Assembly: GCF_030503855.1 (NCBI RefSeq)
Contig: NZ_CP129971.1
Location: forward strand, 4,340,001-4,404,000
Source of the DNA: Marivirga salinae
Lineage (GTDB): Bacteria; Bacteroidota; Bacteroidia; Cytophagales; Cyclobacteriaceae
Reading direction: 5' to 3'
DNA length: 64,000 bases
The notes under the pieces are model-generated. The model searched no databases. It was not told the origin of the DNA and saw nothing but the letters and a program-made list of their open reading frames with translations. This document shows positions 9,111 to 19,177 of the stretch, in pieces. The stretch's first letter is position 1. The number at the start of each line of letters is the position of its first letter. The translations under genes and the position numbers were made by a program.

Positions 9111-9996
9111 TTCTAGGTTTTCGTTGTTGACTTACTAAATATACTCCAAAAAATATCATCAATGCAAATAGCGCTTTCTCCCATTTGAAAACTTCTTGTC
9201 CGATTAGAATGGTGATGAAAGTGGCGAAAACAGGTTGTAAATAAATATAATAACCTACTATAGTAGAATTCACATGCTTTAAAGCCATGGCATTTAAGAG
9301 ATACGCCAAAAATGTTGTTCCAATTATTACATAAACTATACTCCACCAAATTCCTGAAGGAAATTCCTGAAATTCCACATCAAAAATCGGTACTATTCCA
9401 AAAGGAACAATCATGATAGTACCAAAAAGAAATACCCATTTCACTACGGTGATAGGCTCATATCTCTGCATTAAAGGTTTTACCATCACCAGATAAATCC
9501 CATAGAAAGTAGCATTCAGGAAAATAAATATGTCACCTAAAAAGGCATCATTCCCCAAACTAACTTCCTTATTCAAAACAAGCAAAATCACTCCGCAAGC
9601 ACCAATTAGAATACCAATAATTTTTCGCCAGGTAATTTTCTCATTCAGCAACCAGAAGGAAATTGCCAAAACAATAATTGGATTAGCCGTCATGATAATG
9701 CTGGCATTTACCGGACTCGTCAAGCTTAAGCCATTGAAAAAAATCAGCTGATTCCCCATTACACCAAAGACCGCACATTTGGCAAAAAGCCAGTAATCTT
9801 TCTTTCTGAGAACTTTTTCATTAGAGGTGAAAGCATGATAAATCCAAAAGAGAATAGTAGCCACCGTTGCTCTTAATAATATAAAAGCATTGGGACTCAT
9901 ATAATTAGGCATCACACCTTTTGCGATGACGTAATTTGCACCATAGATTAACCCTACTAGTGCCAATGCTCCATGAATTTGCCAAGTCTTATTCAT
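9091..9996 (-). CDS. EamA/DMT family transporter
   Basis: The 301-residue inner-membrane protein has about ten hydrophobic helices arranged as two EamA repeats. Typical motifs are LIYGANYVIAK.....SP..F..LR at the first repeat and LNEKITWRKIIGILIGACGVILL at its end. The second repeat has GTTFLAYLLNAMALKHV and ILIGQEVF. The family exports or imports metabolites such as amino acids; the substrate cannot be predicted. It is the first gene of a pair with the DUF4199 gene. Confidence 0.88.
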   Translation of the reverse strand: MNKTWQIHGALALVGLIYGANYVIAKGVMPNYMSPNAFILLRATVATILFWIYHAFTSNEKVLRKKDYWLFAKCAVFGVMGNQLIFFNGLSLTSPVNASIIMTANPIIVLAISFWLLNEKITWRKIIGILIGACGVILLVLNKEVSLGNDAFLGDIFIFLNATFYGIYLVMVKPLMQRYEPITVVKWVFLFGTIMIVPFGIVPIFDVEFQEFPSGIWWSIVYVIIGTTFLAYLLNAMALKHVNSTIVGYYIYLQPVFATFITILIGQEVFKWEKALFALMIFFGVYLVSQQRKPRNEEATN

Positions 9997-10000
9997 TTGG

Positions 10001-10008
10001 CAAAAGTA
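10001..10008 (-). promoter_or_regulatory. Candidate -7 promoter box (TAnnTTTG) for the EamA-DUF4199 pair
   Basis: On the minus strand TACTTTTG fits the Bacteroidota TAnnTTTG -7 consensus and ends four bases before the ATG. A transcript would be leaderless or nearly so. No good -33 TTTG box is seen. Confidence 0.3.
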
Positions 10009-10152
10009 AGGGATTATGTGGATATTGCAGGTTATACATGAGTTCTAAAATTAAATTATACATGAGAGGGATTATTTGGTGCCAATTTTCAAATGATTGC
10101 TTCAAAATCTCGTGTAATTGCTTAATTGACTCTATTAAAAATTGAAAGGAAT

Positions 10153-11430
10153 ATGATGTTTGGAGAAGATAAACCATTGGCAGAAAGAATGCGCCCTACT
10201 AAACTGGAAGAATTAGTCGGACAGCAACATTTGGTAGGCGAAAAAGGAGTATTAAGATTGACCATTGCACAAGGAAAAGTACCTTCTATGATTTTTTGGG
10301 GACCTCCTGGGGTGGGTAAAACCACTATTGCCAATATCATTGCTAATCAAGTAAAAGCACCTTTTCAGACATTGAGTGCCATCAGTGCGGGGGTGAAAGA
10401 TGTACGAGAAGTCATCCAAAGAGCCTCCCGATCAGGAAAAATCATTTTATTTATAGATGAAATTCATCGCTTCAACAAATCACAACAAGATGCATTATTA
10501 GGAGCTGTGGAAAAAGGGGTTATTACTTTGATTGGTGCCACCACTGAAAATCCATCTTTTGAGGTTAATTCTGCTTTGCTTTCTCGCTGTCAAGTTTATA
10601 CACTGAAAGCTTTAGAATTAGAGGATTTAAAAGGATTGGTGAATACGGCATTAGAGAATGATGAAAAATTAAAAGAACTCAATATTGAAATCAAAGAATA
10701 CGAAGCCTTGATTCAGCTATCGGGTGGAGATGCCAGAAAGCTTTTGAATTTATTTGAATTAGTAATTGACGCTTACGGAAAGGATGAAAAAATAGTAATT
10801 ACTAATGAGCAAGTTAAAGAAATCGCTCAAAACAGAATGGCGATTTACGATAAGTCCGGGGAACAACACTATGATATCATTTCTGCATTTATTAAAAGCA
10901 TCAGAGGAAGTGACCCCAATGCCGCACTTTACTGGCTAGCCAGAATGATTGAAGGCGGGGAGGATGTAAAATTCATTGCTCGTAGATTATTGATTTCAGC
11001 TTCGGAGGATATCGGACTAGCAAATCCAAACGCTTTATTGATTGCGACCAACACTTTCCAAGCGGTTAGCATGATTGGATATCCGGAAGCGGAAATTGTA
11101 TTGGCACAATGTGTTACTTATTTAGCTTGTTCCCCAAAAAGCAATGCTTCTTATATGGCTATTAAAAAAGCTAGACAGCTAGTTAGAGAAACTGGTGATT
11201 TATCGGTTCCATTGCATTTGCGAAACGCTCCTACTAAATTGATGAAAGACATGAATTATGGTAGCGGATATAAATATTCTCATGACTTTCCTGGAAATTT
11301 TGCTTACCAAGAGTTTATGCCTGAAGAAATAAGCAAAAACACCCTCTACGAGCCTCAGGACAATGCTCGAGAGAAAGATTTTCGACAAAAGCTGCAAAAT
11401 CTTTGGCGAAAAAAGTATAATTATGACTAA
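10153..11430 (+). CDS. rarA: Replication-associated recombination protein RarA (AAA ATPase)
   Basis: The protein is 425 residues from the ATG at 10153, preceded by GAAAGGA; a TTG start at 10126 is less likely. Family order is visible: [18 protein letters not shown], Walker [10 protein letters not shown], Walker [19 protein letters not shown], the sensor [13 protein letters not shown] and arginine finger SR. The C-terminal tetramer region has [10 protein letters not shown] and [12 protein letters not shown]. RarA (MgsA, WRNIP1 homologue) acts at stalled replication forks. Confidence 0.94.
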   Translation: MMFGEDKPLAERMRPTKLEELVGQQHLVGEKGVLRLTIAQGKVPSMIFWGPPGVGKTTIANIIANQVKAPFQTLSAISAGVKDVREVIQRASRSGKIILFIDEIHRFNKSQQDALLGAVEKGVITLIGATTENPSFEVNSALLSRCQVYTLKALELEDLKGLVNTALENDEKLKELNIEIKEYEALIQLSGGDARKLLNLFELVIDAYGKDEKIVITNEQVKEIAQNRMAIYDKSGEQHYDIISAFIKSIRGSDPNAALYWLARMIEGGEDVKFIARRLLISASEDIGLANPNALLIATNTFQAVSMIGYPEAEIVLAQCVTYLACSPKSNASYMAIKKARQLVRETGDLSVPLHLRNAPTKLMKDMNYGSGYKYSHDFPGNFAYQEFMPEEISKNTLYEPQDNAREKDFRQKLQNLWRKKYNYD

Positions 11431-11519
11431 TCTAAGAATAATGGTATTTTTTTTATTAATTTAATTACCTACCTTTAATTTAATAAAAAACTAAGCATAA
11501 ACTATAACAAAAAAAGAAC

Positions 11520-12056
11520 ATGGATCCTAAACTGGAAAAATGGAAAGAGATTGAATTTAATGTGGATCTTCCTCATGCTAAATACGAAGTCTCGAATTAC
11601 GGTAGAATAAAAAGTTATTCGACACGTGAAACCGGAAAAATCATCAAAGGATCAAATGTGAATGGTTATCAAGCCATCATGGTTCGTTTTGATAAAAGAA
11701 TTACTCAAAGTTATTATGTACACCGTCTAGTTGCTGAATCATTTATCCCAAAGGACAATGATAACCAAGTGTATGTTACGCATTTAGACTACGATAAGTC
11801 TAATAACCATTTAAGTAATTTAAAGTGGGTTTCTGAAAGGGAATTAGCTGACCATAACAATAAAAACCCGAAGGTATTAAAGAAGCGGGTTACGGGTTAT
11901 AAATTGACCGAATCAGATGTGAAAGTGATTAAAAAAATGTTGAAAAATGAAAAGACTAGATATAGTCAAATCGCTCGACAGTTTGGAATTACGCACACAC
12001 AATTGAATAGAATTAGAAAAGGACACAATTGGGGTCACGTAACTATTGATGATTAA
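11520..12056 (+). CDS. NUMOD4/HNH-like DNA-binding protein
   Basis: The 178-residue protein starts with a NUMOD4-like segment (EKWKEIEF....YEVSNYGRIKSY, residues 4-33). An HNH_3-like core follows (YYVHRLVAESFIP, then THLDYDKSNNHLSNLKWVS, about residues 65-105). The C-terminus has a helix-turn-helix (YSQIARQFGITHTQLNRIRKG). This is the domain order of stand-alone HNH homing-type endonucleases. No intron or intein is visible nearby, so it may be a domesticated DNA-binding protein. A strong terminator follows. Confidence 0.8.
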   Translation: MDPKLEKWKEIEFNVDLPHAKYEVSNYGRIKSYSTRETGKIIKGSNVNGYQAIMVRFDKRITQSYYVHRLVAESFIPKDNDNQVYVTHLDYDKSNNHLSNLKWVSERELADHNNKNPKVLKKRVTGYKLTESDVKVIKKMLKNEKTRYSQIARQFGITHTQLNRIRKGHNWGHVTIDD

Positions 12057-12082
12057 AAACTACTGTTTATTTTTTTAACTAG

Positions 12083-12114
12083 AGCATATCTTCTTAATTG
12101 AAGATATGCTTTTT
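12083..12114 (+). terminator. Rho-independent terminator after the HNH-like gene
   Basis: An 11-bp perfect stem (AGCATATCTTC / GAAGATATGCT) with a 6-base loop is followed by a T-run, 26 bp after the stop codon. Confidence 0.85.
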
Positions 12115-12237
12115 CATTAAAAGGCTATTTTTTTCAATCCATTCATAATTTAATCTGTCCAATCAAAAAAGCTTCAAGCTATTCAATTGTTTATCCCGTA
12201 ATTCTGCGCTAATTTTAGGCTCAAATTGGTTTACAAC

Positions 12238-13509
12238 ATGCAAAGAGATAATATAATATTCGACCTTATTAAGAAGGAACAAAAAAGACAAGAAACTGGA
12301 ATTGAATTAATCGCGTCTGAAAATTTCACTTCACCTGAAGTTATGGAAGCAATGGGAAGCGTATTAACCAATAAATACGCTGAAGGCTTACCAGGAAAAA
12401 GATATTATGGAGGATGTGAAGTGGTAGATGAGGTTGAAAACCTTGCCATAGAAAGAGTCAAAGAATTATTTGGCGCTACTTGGGCTAATGTTCAGCCACA
12501 TTCAGGAGCACAAGCTAATGCTGCAGTGATGTTAGCTTGTTTAAATCCTGGAGATAAAATATTAGGTTTTGACTTATCGCATGGTGGACACTTAACACAT
12601 GGATCCCCTGTTAATTTTTCCGGGAAATTATATCAACCTTCATTTTATGGAGTGGAAGAAGAAACTGGTTTAATTGATTGGGATAAAGTTGAGGCTACAG
12701 CCAAAAAAGAAAAACCAAAAATGATTATTTGCGGTGCATCAGCCTATAGTCGTGAATGGAATTATAAGAAATTAAGAGAAGTTGCAGATGAAGTTGGTGC
12801 TATTTTATTAGCCGATATTTCTCACCCTGCCGGTTTAATTGCAAGAGGTTTATTAGATGATCCTTTGGATTATTGCCACATTGTAACCACCACCACTCAT
12901 AAAACTTTGCGTGGACCAAGAGGTGGTTTGATTATGATGCGTGATGATTTCGAAAATCCTTTTGGATATAAAAACCCTAAAGGTGAATTACGCAAAATGA
13001 CCCAACTTTTGGATTCAGGTGTATTTCCTGGAACACAAGGTGGTCCATTGGAGCATGTAATTGCTGCTAAAGCAGTAGCTTTTGGTCAGTGTTTAACTGA
13101 TGAATATTTCAATTACATCTTACAAGTAAAGAAAAATGCTGAGGTTATGGCTAAAGCATTCACGGATAGAGATTATAAAATCATTTCTGGTGGAACGGAT
13201 AATCACTTAATGCTAATTGATTTACGATCTAAAGGAATTACAGGTAAAATAGCAGAGGCTGTTTTAGGGGAGGCCGATATCACTATCAATAAAAACATGG
13301 TTCCATTTGATGATAAATCACCTTTTGTCACTTCTGGTATGCGAATCGGAACTGCAGCCATTACCTCAAGAGGATTGGTAGAAGCTGACATGGAGAAAAT
13401 AGTTGATTTCATTGATACTGTGATCACTCAACATGAGGACAAGCAAAAAATAGCTACAGTGAAGAAGGAGATTAATGAATGGATGGTAGATTTCCCTTTA
13501 TTTAAATAA
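12238..13509 (+). CDS. glyA: Serine hydroxymethyltransferase
   Basis: The protein is 423 residues from the ATG at 12238 (an upstream TTG is in frame but unlikely). It is a PLP enzyme that interconverts serine and glycine with tetrahydrofolate. Seen are [11 protein letters not shown], the [19 protein letters not shown] substrate region, the LPGDKILG-like segment, the PLP lysine in [14 protein letters not shown] and the late [17 protein letters not shown] block. It is monocistronic by spacing. Confidence 0.96.
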   Translation: MQRDNIIFDLIKKEQKRQETGIELIASENFTSPEVMEAMGSVLTNKYAEGLPGKRYYGGCEVVDEVENLAIERVKELFGATWANVQPHSGAQANAAVMLACLNPGDKILGFDLSHGGHLTHGSPVNFSGKLYQPSFYGVEEETGLIDWDKVEATAKKEKPKMIICGASAYSREWNYKKLREVADEVGAILLADISHPAGLIARGLLDDPLDYCHIVTTTTHKTLRGPRGGLIMMRDDFENPFGYKNPKGELRKMTQLLDSGVFPGTQGGPLEHVIAAKAVAFGQCLTDEYFNYILQVKKNAEVMAKAFTDRDYKIISGGTDNHLMLIDLRSKGITGKIAEAVLGEADITINKNMVPFDDKSPFVTSGMRIGTAAITSRGLVEADMEKIVDFIDTVITQHEDKQKIATVKKEINEWMVDFPLFK

Positions 13510-13586
13510 AACTGGAATCACTTGATATTCAATCCCAAACATCAAATTTTTATCTAATTTTAACTTAGATTTCATATAATCAATAT

Positions 13587-14429
13587 ATGCCAGCAGATCA
13601 ACCACAAGTGGAGATGAGCTTTTTAGATCATCTGGAAGCCTTTCGATGGCATATCGTTAGGGCTTTGTCCGCTGTTGTAATTTTATCTATTGTAGCCTTT
13701 GCTTCTAAAGAATTTGTCTTTGGTACTTTGATTTTAGGTCCTTCCCGACCTGATTTTTGGTTCTACCAAATGGCATGTCAATTAGGACAAACTGTGGCTA
13801 ATTCAACTGCATTTTGTATAGATGAACTCCCTTTCATTATTCAGAGTAGAAAAATGACAGGGCAGTTTAGCATGCACATTACCTCCTCAATTGTGTTGGG
13901 AATCATAGTAGCCTTCCCTTATTTTTTCTGGGAAATGTGGCGATTTGTGAGTCCTGCGCTTTATGATAATGAAAAGAAGACAAGTAGAGGTGCCACCTTT
14001 TTTGTGAGCTTGCTATTTATGTCAGGAGTATTGTTTGGCTATTATATAGTTTCTCCTATCTCCATTAATTTTTTAGCTAATTATCAAGTAGACCCGACTG
14101 TTTTGAATGAGTTTGATATTACTTCCTATGTCTCAACTTTAACAATGCTGGTTTTGGCTTGTGGATTGATGTTTCAATTACCTATGGTGATTCTTTTTAT
14201 GAGCAAAGCAGGAATAATAAACCCACAGTTACTTAAACAATATAGAAAAATTGCAATAGTGGTGATTTTGGTGATTAGTGCTTTTATCACACCACCCGAC
14301 CCAATTAGTCAATTATTGATTTCCTTTCCGCTTATTCTTTTATATGAAATAAGTATTTATATTTCAGCAATCATCCATAAAAGAAAAGAGAAGAAAGAAG
14401 CAGGGTTAAAGAAATTAGAAGATAGCTAA
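13587..14429 (+). CDS. tatC: Sec-independent protein translocase TatC
   Basis: The 280-residue inner-membrane protein has six hydrophobic helices. It shows the N-terminal MSFLDHLEAFRWHIVRA motif (signal-binding Glu), PYFFWEMWRFVSPALY after helix two and FITPPDPISQLLISFPL near the end. It recognises twin-arginine signals for folded-protein export. The insert of about 50 residues between the first two helices is longer than in enterobacterial TatC but usual in Bacteroidota. No tatA is adjacent. Confidence 0.93.
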   Translation: MPADQPQVEMSFLDHLEAFRWHIVRALSAVVILSIVAFASKEFVFGTLILGPSRPDFWFYQMACQLGQTVANSTAFCIDELPFIIQSRKMTGQFSMHITSSIVLGIIVAFPYFFWEMWRFVSPALYDNEKKTSRGATFFVSLLFMSGVLFGYYIVSPISINFLANYQVDPTVLNEFDITSYVSTLTMLVLACGLMFQLPMVILFMSKAGIINPQLLKQYRKIAIVVILVISAFITPPDPISQLLISFPLILLYEISIYISAIIHKRKEKKEAGLKKLEDS

Positions 14430-14439
14430 AAATAAGTTT

Positions 14440-15570
14440 ATGCTTTTTGCCGACATACCAGGACTTACTGATTTAAAAGAACAACTGACAAAAGGTGTGA
14501 AATCTGGTAAAATCGCTCATGCCCAACTTTTTTGGGGAAAATCAGGAGCGGCTAATTTACCAATGGCATTGGCATATGCTACTTATTTAAACTGCGAGAA
14601 TCCTTCTGAGCATGATGCGTGTGGTGAGTGTAATTCGTGCCATAAGAATGCTAAATTCATCCATCCAGATTTTCAATTTTCATTTCCTACTGCTGCCAAT
14701 GACAGCATTAAAGGTGATGACTCAAAATTGAGCAATAACTTTATGAAGCATTGGAGGTCTTTCCTTTTGAAGGACCCTTTTGCCTCAGCTTCAAATTGGA
14801 TAGATCATATTGGAACTGGAAACAAACAGCTCAATATTGCCAAGGATGAAAGCAAAAACATCATTAAAAACCTTTCCTTAAAAGCCTTCGAAGGGAAATA
14901 CAAAATCATGCTAATTTGGCTGCCAGAATACCTACATCCTTCAGCTGCCAATGCACTTTTGAAAATTATTGAAGAGCCTTCTGATAAAACTGTTTTTCTA
15001 CTTGTTTCTAATAATAGAGAAAAATTAATTGGAACCATCATATCGAGAACACAAGCGGTACATATCCCCAACTATTCTGATGAAGAGGTAAAGGATATCC
15101 TTGTTACAAAATATGAAGTTGCGGAAAATCAAGCCAAGCAATTAGCTCACATTGCTCAAGGAGATTTACACAAAGCCGTAGAATTGATTGATGATGTTTC
15201 TGATGATGCACAACAAGAATTTGAGCAGTGGATGCGAGAATGCTGGGCAAATGACTATACTAAAATGGTCAAACGTTCTGATGATTTTCATAAATGGGGT
15301 AAAATGAACCAACAACAGTGGCTGGTGCATGCTGAGAATATTTTAAGGGAATCATTAGTGGCATTGATGCAAAGTACCGAATTGATGAGAGTACCAGATG
15401 AACATGAGCAATTCGTAATGAAATTCAGCAAAACCTTAAGCTTGGAAAAGATAGCTCAGATGAATGAAATCCTCAATAAAGCCATTTATTATTTGGAAAG
15501 AAACGCCAGTGCTAAAATGACTTTGCTTAACGTTTCCCTTCAGTTATCTGCTATTTTAAGGCGGAAGTAG
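14440..15570 (+). CDS. holB: DNA polymerase III delta-prime (clamp-loader) subunit
   Basis: The 376-residue AAA-family clamp-loader protein has a degenerate P-loop (FWGKSGAANL), as expected for the non-hydrolysing subunit. A zinc module C...HDACGECNSC is followed by KNAKFIHPDFQFSFP. Next come the Walker B-like region and EPSDKTVFLLVSNN, then RTQAV in place of the canonical SRC finger. It starts 10 bp after tatC, so cotranscription is likely. Family assignment is clear from the zinc module and the overall order. Confidence 0.88.
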   Translation: MLFADIPGLTDLKEQLTKGVKSGKIAHAQLFWGKSGAANLPMALAYATYLNCENPSEHDACGECNSCHKNAKFIHPDFQFSFPTAANDSIKGDDSKLSNNFMKHWRSFLLKDPFASASNWIDHIGTGNKQLNIAKDESKNIIKNLSLKAFEGKYKIMLIWLPEYLHPSAANALLKIIEEPSDKTVFLLVSNNREKLIGTIISRTQAVHIPNYSDEEVKDILVTKYEVAENQAKQLAHIAQGDLHKAVELIDDVSDDAQQEFEQWMRECWANDYTKMVKRSDDFHKWGKMNQQQWLVHAENILRESLVALMQSTELMRVPDEHEQFVMKFSKTLSLEKIAQMNEILNKAIYYLERNASAKMTLLNVSLQLSAILRRK

Positions 15571-15814
15571 AATTTAATGTGATAAAATGCTATTACTTAA
15601 ATCCTGAAAAATAATCTTGGTTATTTGCTTATGTGTTCTTATGATTCTTTGTGGTGGGAATGGGCAATCGATAGTACAAAACAACAAACATTACTTTTTA
15701 ACCACAAAAGAGGCAAAAGAAAACAAAAGGGTTTTTCGCTAAAGCGAAAACATTAGACACTACAAATATTTCTTAATTTAAAAGCATTGACGATAAGATT
15801 GGCTTTCAAATTAT
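15571..15814. repeat. Intergenic repeat-like sequence (AACCACAAAAG and TTTCGCTAAAGCGAAAA)
   Basis: This gap between convergent genes holds TTAACCACAAAAGAGGC at about 15698 and a TTTTCGCTAAAGCGAAAA hairpin at about 15733. A 19-base stretch covering the hairpin recurs inverted at about 43318. I see no gene here. Confidence 0.45.
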
Positions 15815-16801
15815 TTACAACAAAAACCCATTCTCCGCCTTTGCTGGTTCAGGAATATTATCATCCTTTATCATTTCCCTTAAATCAATTTCTATAGTTC
15901 TTGAAATTGCGGTAATGGGCACATCATTATAGGTTCCCTCAAATGGATTCTCAGAATAGTCCCCAATCTTTTCCATTAAAAAGAACACCCAAATCACAAG
16001 AGCTGACAATAATGGAGAAATCCAATACATCCATTCTGCCATATTTTTAAAAATATCCAACATTCCGAATGGCACTAAAAATGCGAAAACAAAGGTAAGC
16101 CAAAGAGCAGTGGAAGCATATTGCCTAGGAAAAGGAAATGTTTTGATTCTTTCAGATTTACCTTGTCCATTATAAAATTCACTAACCAAATGATGAAATT
16201 CCATATGACGGAAATCTTCAAAATGATTCTGATTTCTTAGCTCTTGAAGCCTCTCAGATTGCTTTCTCATAATTTGGGTAGCCTTATTAGTGTTTTCACT
16301 ATAGGTGGCCAATTCTTCCTGAGAAATAAATCTCAAAAGTTCCGCATCTAGTTTATCAATATAAGATTCGCAAACAGTTGCGCTAAAAAGCTTATTCAAT
16401 CTCATGCCTTTATGCTCCCATTCTTTGCTTAATCTCAATTGATAACGAAGAGCAGTTAGCCAAGCAATATGCCGGTAGATTAATTCTTTTTTAATATCAT
16501 CTGAGTTAACCCCACTCACAAAACTGCAAACCGCTGCACCAAATGATCGACTATTATTTACAATTTCACCCCAAATTTTTCTTGCTTCCCAAGTTCTATC
16601 ATAAGAACTATTGTTTTTAAAGCCTAAATAAAATGCCACAGCAATACCAATAACACTCAGTGGTTGCCAAGGTAAATTAAAGTTCAAATCAAAAATAAAT
16701 GCTAAAAATGAAATGATAAACGCATAAACTAAACCCCATAAAAAGGGCTTTCCTGACCATTTAAAAGTCATCCAAAAACCGTAATTCCTATTTACATACA
16801 T
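15815..16801 (-). CDS. Bestrophin family ion channel
   Basis: The 328-residue membrane protein matches the bacterial bestrophin/UPF0187 family. The N-terminal half has two helices, then VIGIAVAFYLGFKNNSSYDRTWEARKIWGEIVNNSRS. A soluble helical middle and a second helix pair (about residues 225-275) follow, ending in ENPFEGTYNDVPITAISRTIEIDL. Homologues form pentameric anion or cation channels. The gene is monocistronic. Confidence 0.9.
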   Translation of the reverse strand: MYVNRNYGFWMTFKWSGKPFLWGLVYAFIISFLAFIFDLNFNLPWQPLSVIGIAVAFYLGFKNNSSYDRTWEARKIWGEIVNNSRSFGAAVCSFVSGVNSDDIKKELIYRHIAWLTALRYQLRLSKEWEHKGMRLNKLFSATVCESYIDKLDAELLRFISQEELATYSENTNKATQIMRKQSERLQELRNQNHFEDFRHMEFHHLVSEFYNGQGKSERIKTFPFPRQYASTALWLTFVFAFLVPFGMLDIFKNMAEWMYWISPLLSALVIWVFFLMEKIGDYSENPFEGTYNDVPITAISRTIEIDLREMIKDDNIPEPAKAENGFLL

Positions 16802-16998
16802 GTGAAAGTAGATTTGATCCTATACTATTATAAACATAGAAATAATTTTCAATAAATGCACTTTTGTCTAAAAGACATGATTTATTTCAGAATACAATTA
16901 ACGAATGTAGATTTTTCAATTTAAAACATTGAGTGCTACTATCTATTTATACTATATATAATTTTATAACTTCAGTATTATAAAAGCAGATACATCTT

Positions 16999-17796
16999 AT
17001 GCGAAAATTCTATCTATCATTCCTATTCATTTTCTTGTCCTCTTCAGTATTTGGTCAAATTCTACATTATGAAAATTTTGCGGTAATCCTGGATACTTCA
17101 AAGCATGTGAAAGGAAATATTGTTCCTAGCTTTCAATTTCAAAACCTAAAGGAAAATTTGATTAAATTTGAAAATACTGCTGATTTCTCACTTCTCTTTG
17201 AGAAAAATGCAATGACGATTGCCAATAAAGTGGAGCTATCCCGATTTGGTGATGAGACTTTTGAAAGCGGAGGGTATTTATACATTGAATACAGAAGAAT
17301 ACAAGACACTTTACCATTCGCACTAGAACCTTATTTTCAGGCTCATTGGAATGAGGTAAGAGGATTAGATAGAAAATATGCTGCAGGTTTTAATCTAAGA
17401 TGGCGAGTTTTATACAAAAAGAATTCTGGAATTTTTGCTGGGTTCGGACCTTTCTATGAATATGAAAGATGGGATTATAGAGGAGTTCCAGACTCGGAAA
17501 CTATTCCAAATCCTGCAAATCCGATTACCAACGAATTGGTAAGATTAGGAAGTTACATCAGCTACAAACAAAGATTAGCTGATAAGTTCCTATTAGATTT
17601 CAGTGTTTATTATCAAAACGATATCCAAAATTTATTTGATACTCCAAGAGCAGGAAGTAGTTCAAGAGTAACTTACAAACTGACCCAATATTTAGGATTG
17701 ACTTTACTTTATCAAAACATGTATGATCCAAACCCAGTGGTACCAATCGACAAATTATATCACAATGTGACATTCAGTTTTAGCATAAATATCTAA
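16999..17796 (+). CDS. Putative outer-membrane beta-barrel protein (DUF481/DUF2490-like)
   Basis: The 265-residue protein has a signal peptide (cleavage after SSVFGQ). The rest is alternating beta-strand sequence with aromatic girdles (FAGFGPFYEYERWDYRG, SYISYKQRLADKFLLDFSVYYQND) and a C-terminal strand ending in aromatic/Ile residues (VTFSFSINI). This fits a small outer-membrane barrel of the DUF481/DUF2490 type. Substrate and exact family are uncertain. Confidence 0.68.
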   Translation: MRKFYLSFLFIFLSSSVFGQILHYENFAVILDTSKHVKGNIVPSFQFQNLKENLIKFENTADFSLLFEKNAMTIANKVELSRFGDETFESGGYLYIEYRRIQDTLPFALEPYFQAHWNEVRGLDRKYAAGFNLRWRVLYKKNSGIFAGFGPFYEYERWDYRGVPDSETIPNPANPITNELVRLGSYISYKQRLADKFLLDFSVYYQNDIQNLFDTPRAGSSSRVTYKLTQYLGLTLLYQNMYDPNPVVPIDKLYHNVTFSFSINI

Positions 17797-17981
17797 AACA
17801 GCCCAAGACTATTTGATTTAACCACAGAGTTACACTGAGATTTTCACCAAGGACATTAAGTAACAGCAACATTAGTATTACACCAAAAGCTTCCTGTCAT
17901 CAAATAAGTTGAAAATATTTACACTAAAATTTCTTGGGGCAACTCAGTGAACCTTGTGGTTTAAAAAAAGTGGTTTACAAA
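17797..17981. repeat. Intergenic AACCACAGAG-type repeat pair
   Basis: TTAACCACAGAGTTACACTGAG at about 17817 and an inverse-oriented copy (CAGTGAACCTTGTGGTTT, about 17945) frame this short gap between convergent genes. Similar pairs occur at 48.5-48.74 kb and 43.3-43.45 kb. Confidence 0.5.
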
Positions 17982-19001
17982 TCAGTAAACCATTCCGAAA
18001 ACCTGATACAATTCCTGATCTTTTCCTCTAATTTCAGAAACCACTCTCAGTCCATTTTCAGTTTCTTCAATTTTCACTAAACCGTAATTTAATTCATTTA
18101 TTAATTTCCCTATTCTATGTTGATTAGGTTCTTGGGGCGCATTTTCCCAAACATGAGTTAATCCGCTAGAGGTTATATCAATTAATGGATAGTTCAGCTC
18201 TTCTACTTGTATGCTTGAAATTTCAGCTATATGTCGATCTCCACTCAAAAATAAAGCTCCTTTAGGCTGATTTTTTTGAACCAAATCAAATAGTCTTTGC
18301 CTTTCTTGTGGAAAATTAGCCCATTTTTCATAATCATGATCTTCAGGTATAAATTGAATTCCGCTAGCAATTATAAATAAAGAAGCTTCTTCATCAGAAA
18401 GCTCACTTTCCAACCATGCCCACTGCTCCGCTCCTAATATTGTTCCCTCTTCATTTTTTTGATACACTCTATTAACGCGCTCTAGATCATCTCTATGATA
18501 TCTCGTATCTAACAAGATTACTTTGATTGTATGAGATTTCCATTTCAAATCATATGAAGAATAAACGCCTGCTCTTTCTCTTCTAGCATCATTTTCTGGA
18601 ACATCAAAAAAATCTAAAAACAGCTGCTGACTTTCCTCTTTGTATGGATATTCTTTTCCAGCATCATTCTTCCCATAATCATGATCATCCCAAACACCCA
18701 CAACAGGCATTTCCTTTCTTAATTTTTTATAGTCTACTTGGTTTTTCTGGACCCTATATTTTTCTTCCAATACTTTCATATCATCCGTATCACCATAAAT
18801 GTTATCACCCAAAAACATGAACAAATCCGGCTTGTGATTCATGATGGGTTGCCATAATGGCTGATCCAAGTTTTGGCGGTTACAAGATCCAAACGCTAAA
18901 GTCAAAGTCTTTTTTTCATCAAACTCAAAAGTCTGATCTTGTGCAAAAAGGGACGAAAAAGTTAATGAAATGAGTAATGTTAGAAGTGTTAACTTTCGCA
19001 T
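17982..19001 (-). CDS. PhoD-like alkaline phosphatase family protein
   Basis: The 339-residue secreted metallophosphoesterase has a signal peptide ending in SLFAQ. Metal-site motifs are FGSCNRQN, FMFLGDNIYGD, VGVWDDHDYG and LFLSGDRHIAEIS, in PhoD order. The family hydrolyses phosphodiesters or monoesters in the periplasm. The N-terminal Ig-like domain of classical PhoD is missing, so this is the short PhoD-like form. Confidence 0.88.
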   Translation of the reverse strand: MRKLTLLTLLISLTFSSLFAQDQTFEFDEKKTLTLAFGSCNRQNLDQPLWQPIMNHKPDLFMFLGDNIYGDTDDMKVLEEKYRVQKNQVDYKKLRKEMPVVGVWDDHDYGKNDAGKEYPYKEESQQLFLDFFDVPENDARRERAGVYSSYDLKWKSHTIKVILLDTRYHRDDLERVNRVYQKNEEGTILGAEQWAWLESELSDEEASLFIIASGIQFIPEDHDYEKWANFPQERQRLFDLVQKNQPKGALFLSGDRHIAEISSIQVEELNYPLIDITSSGLTHVWENAPQEPNQHRIGKLINELNYGLVKIEETENGLRVVSEIRGKDQELYQVFGMVY

Positions 19002-19177
19002 TTTTATAGTGGGTTAAATTTATTATTACACTGCTAATTTATGGGATTTATAAAGCAATGTCTTTATGTAAAGGTTAACTTTTTGATAATTCAATGAGAA
19101 ACAACCTTTTAAACAACTGATAGAAGGGATTTTGAATTTAATAATACTATACTGATAATATTATTTCTAAGAAGAAT

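Noticed and set aside
9113..9349. 78-codon minus-strand frame within the EamA gene
   Set aside because: An out-of-frame shadow of the transporter sequence.
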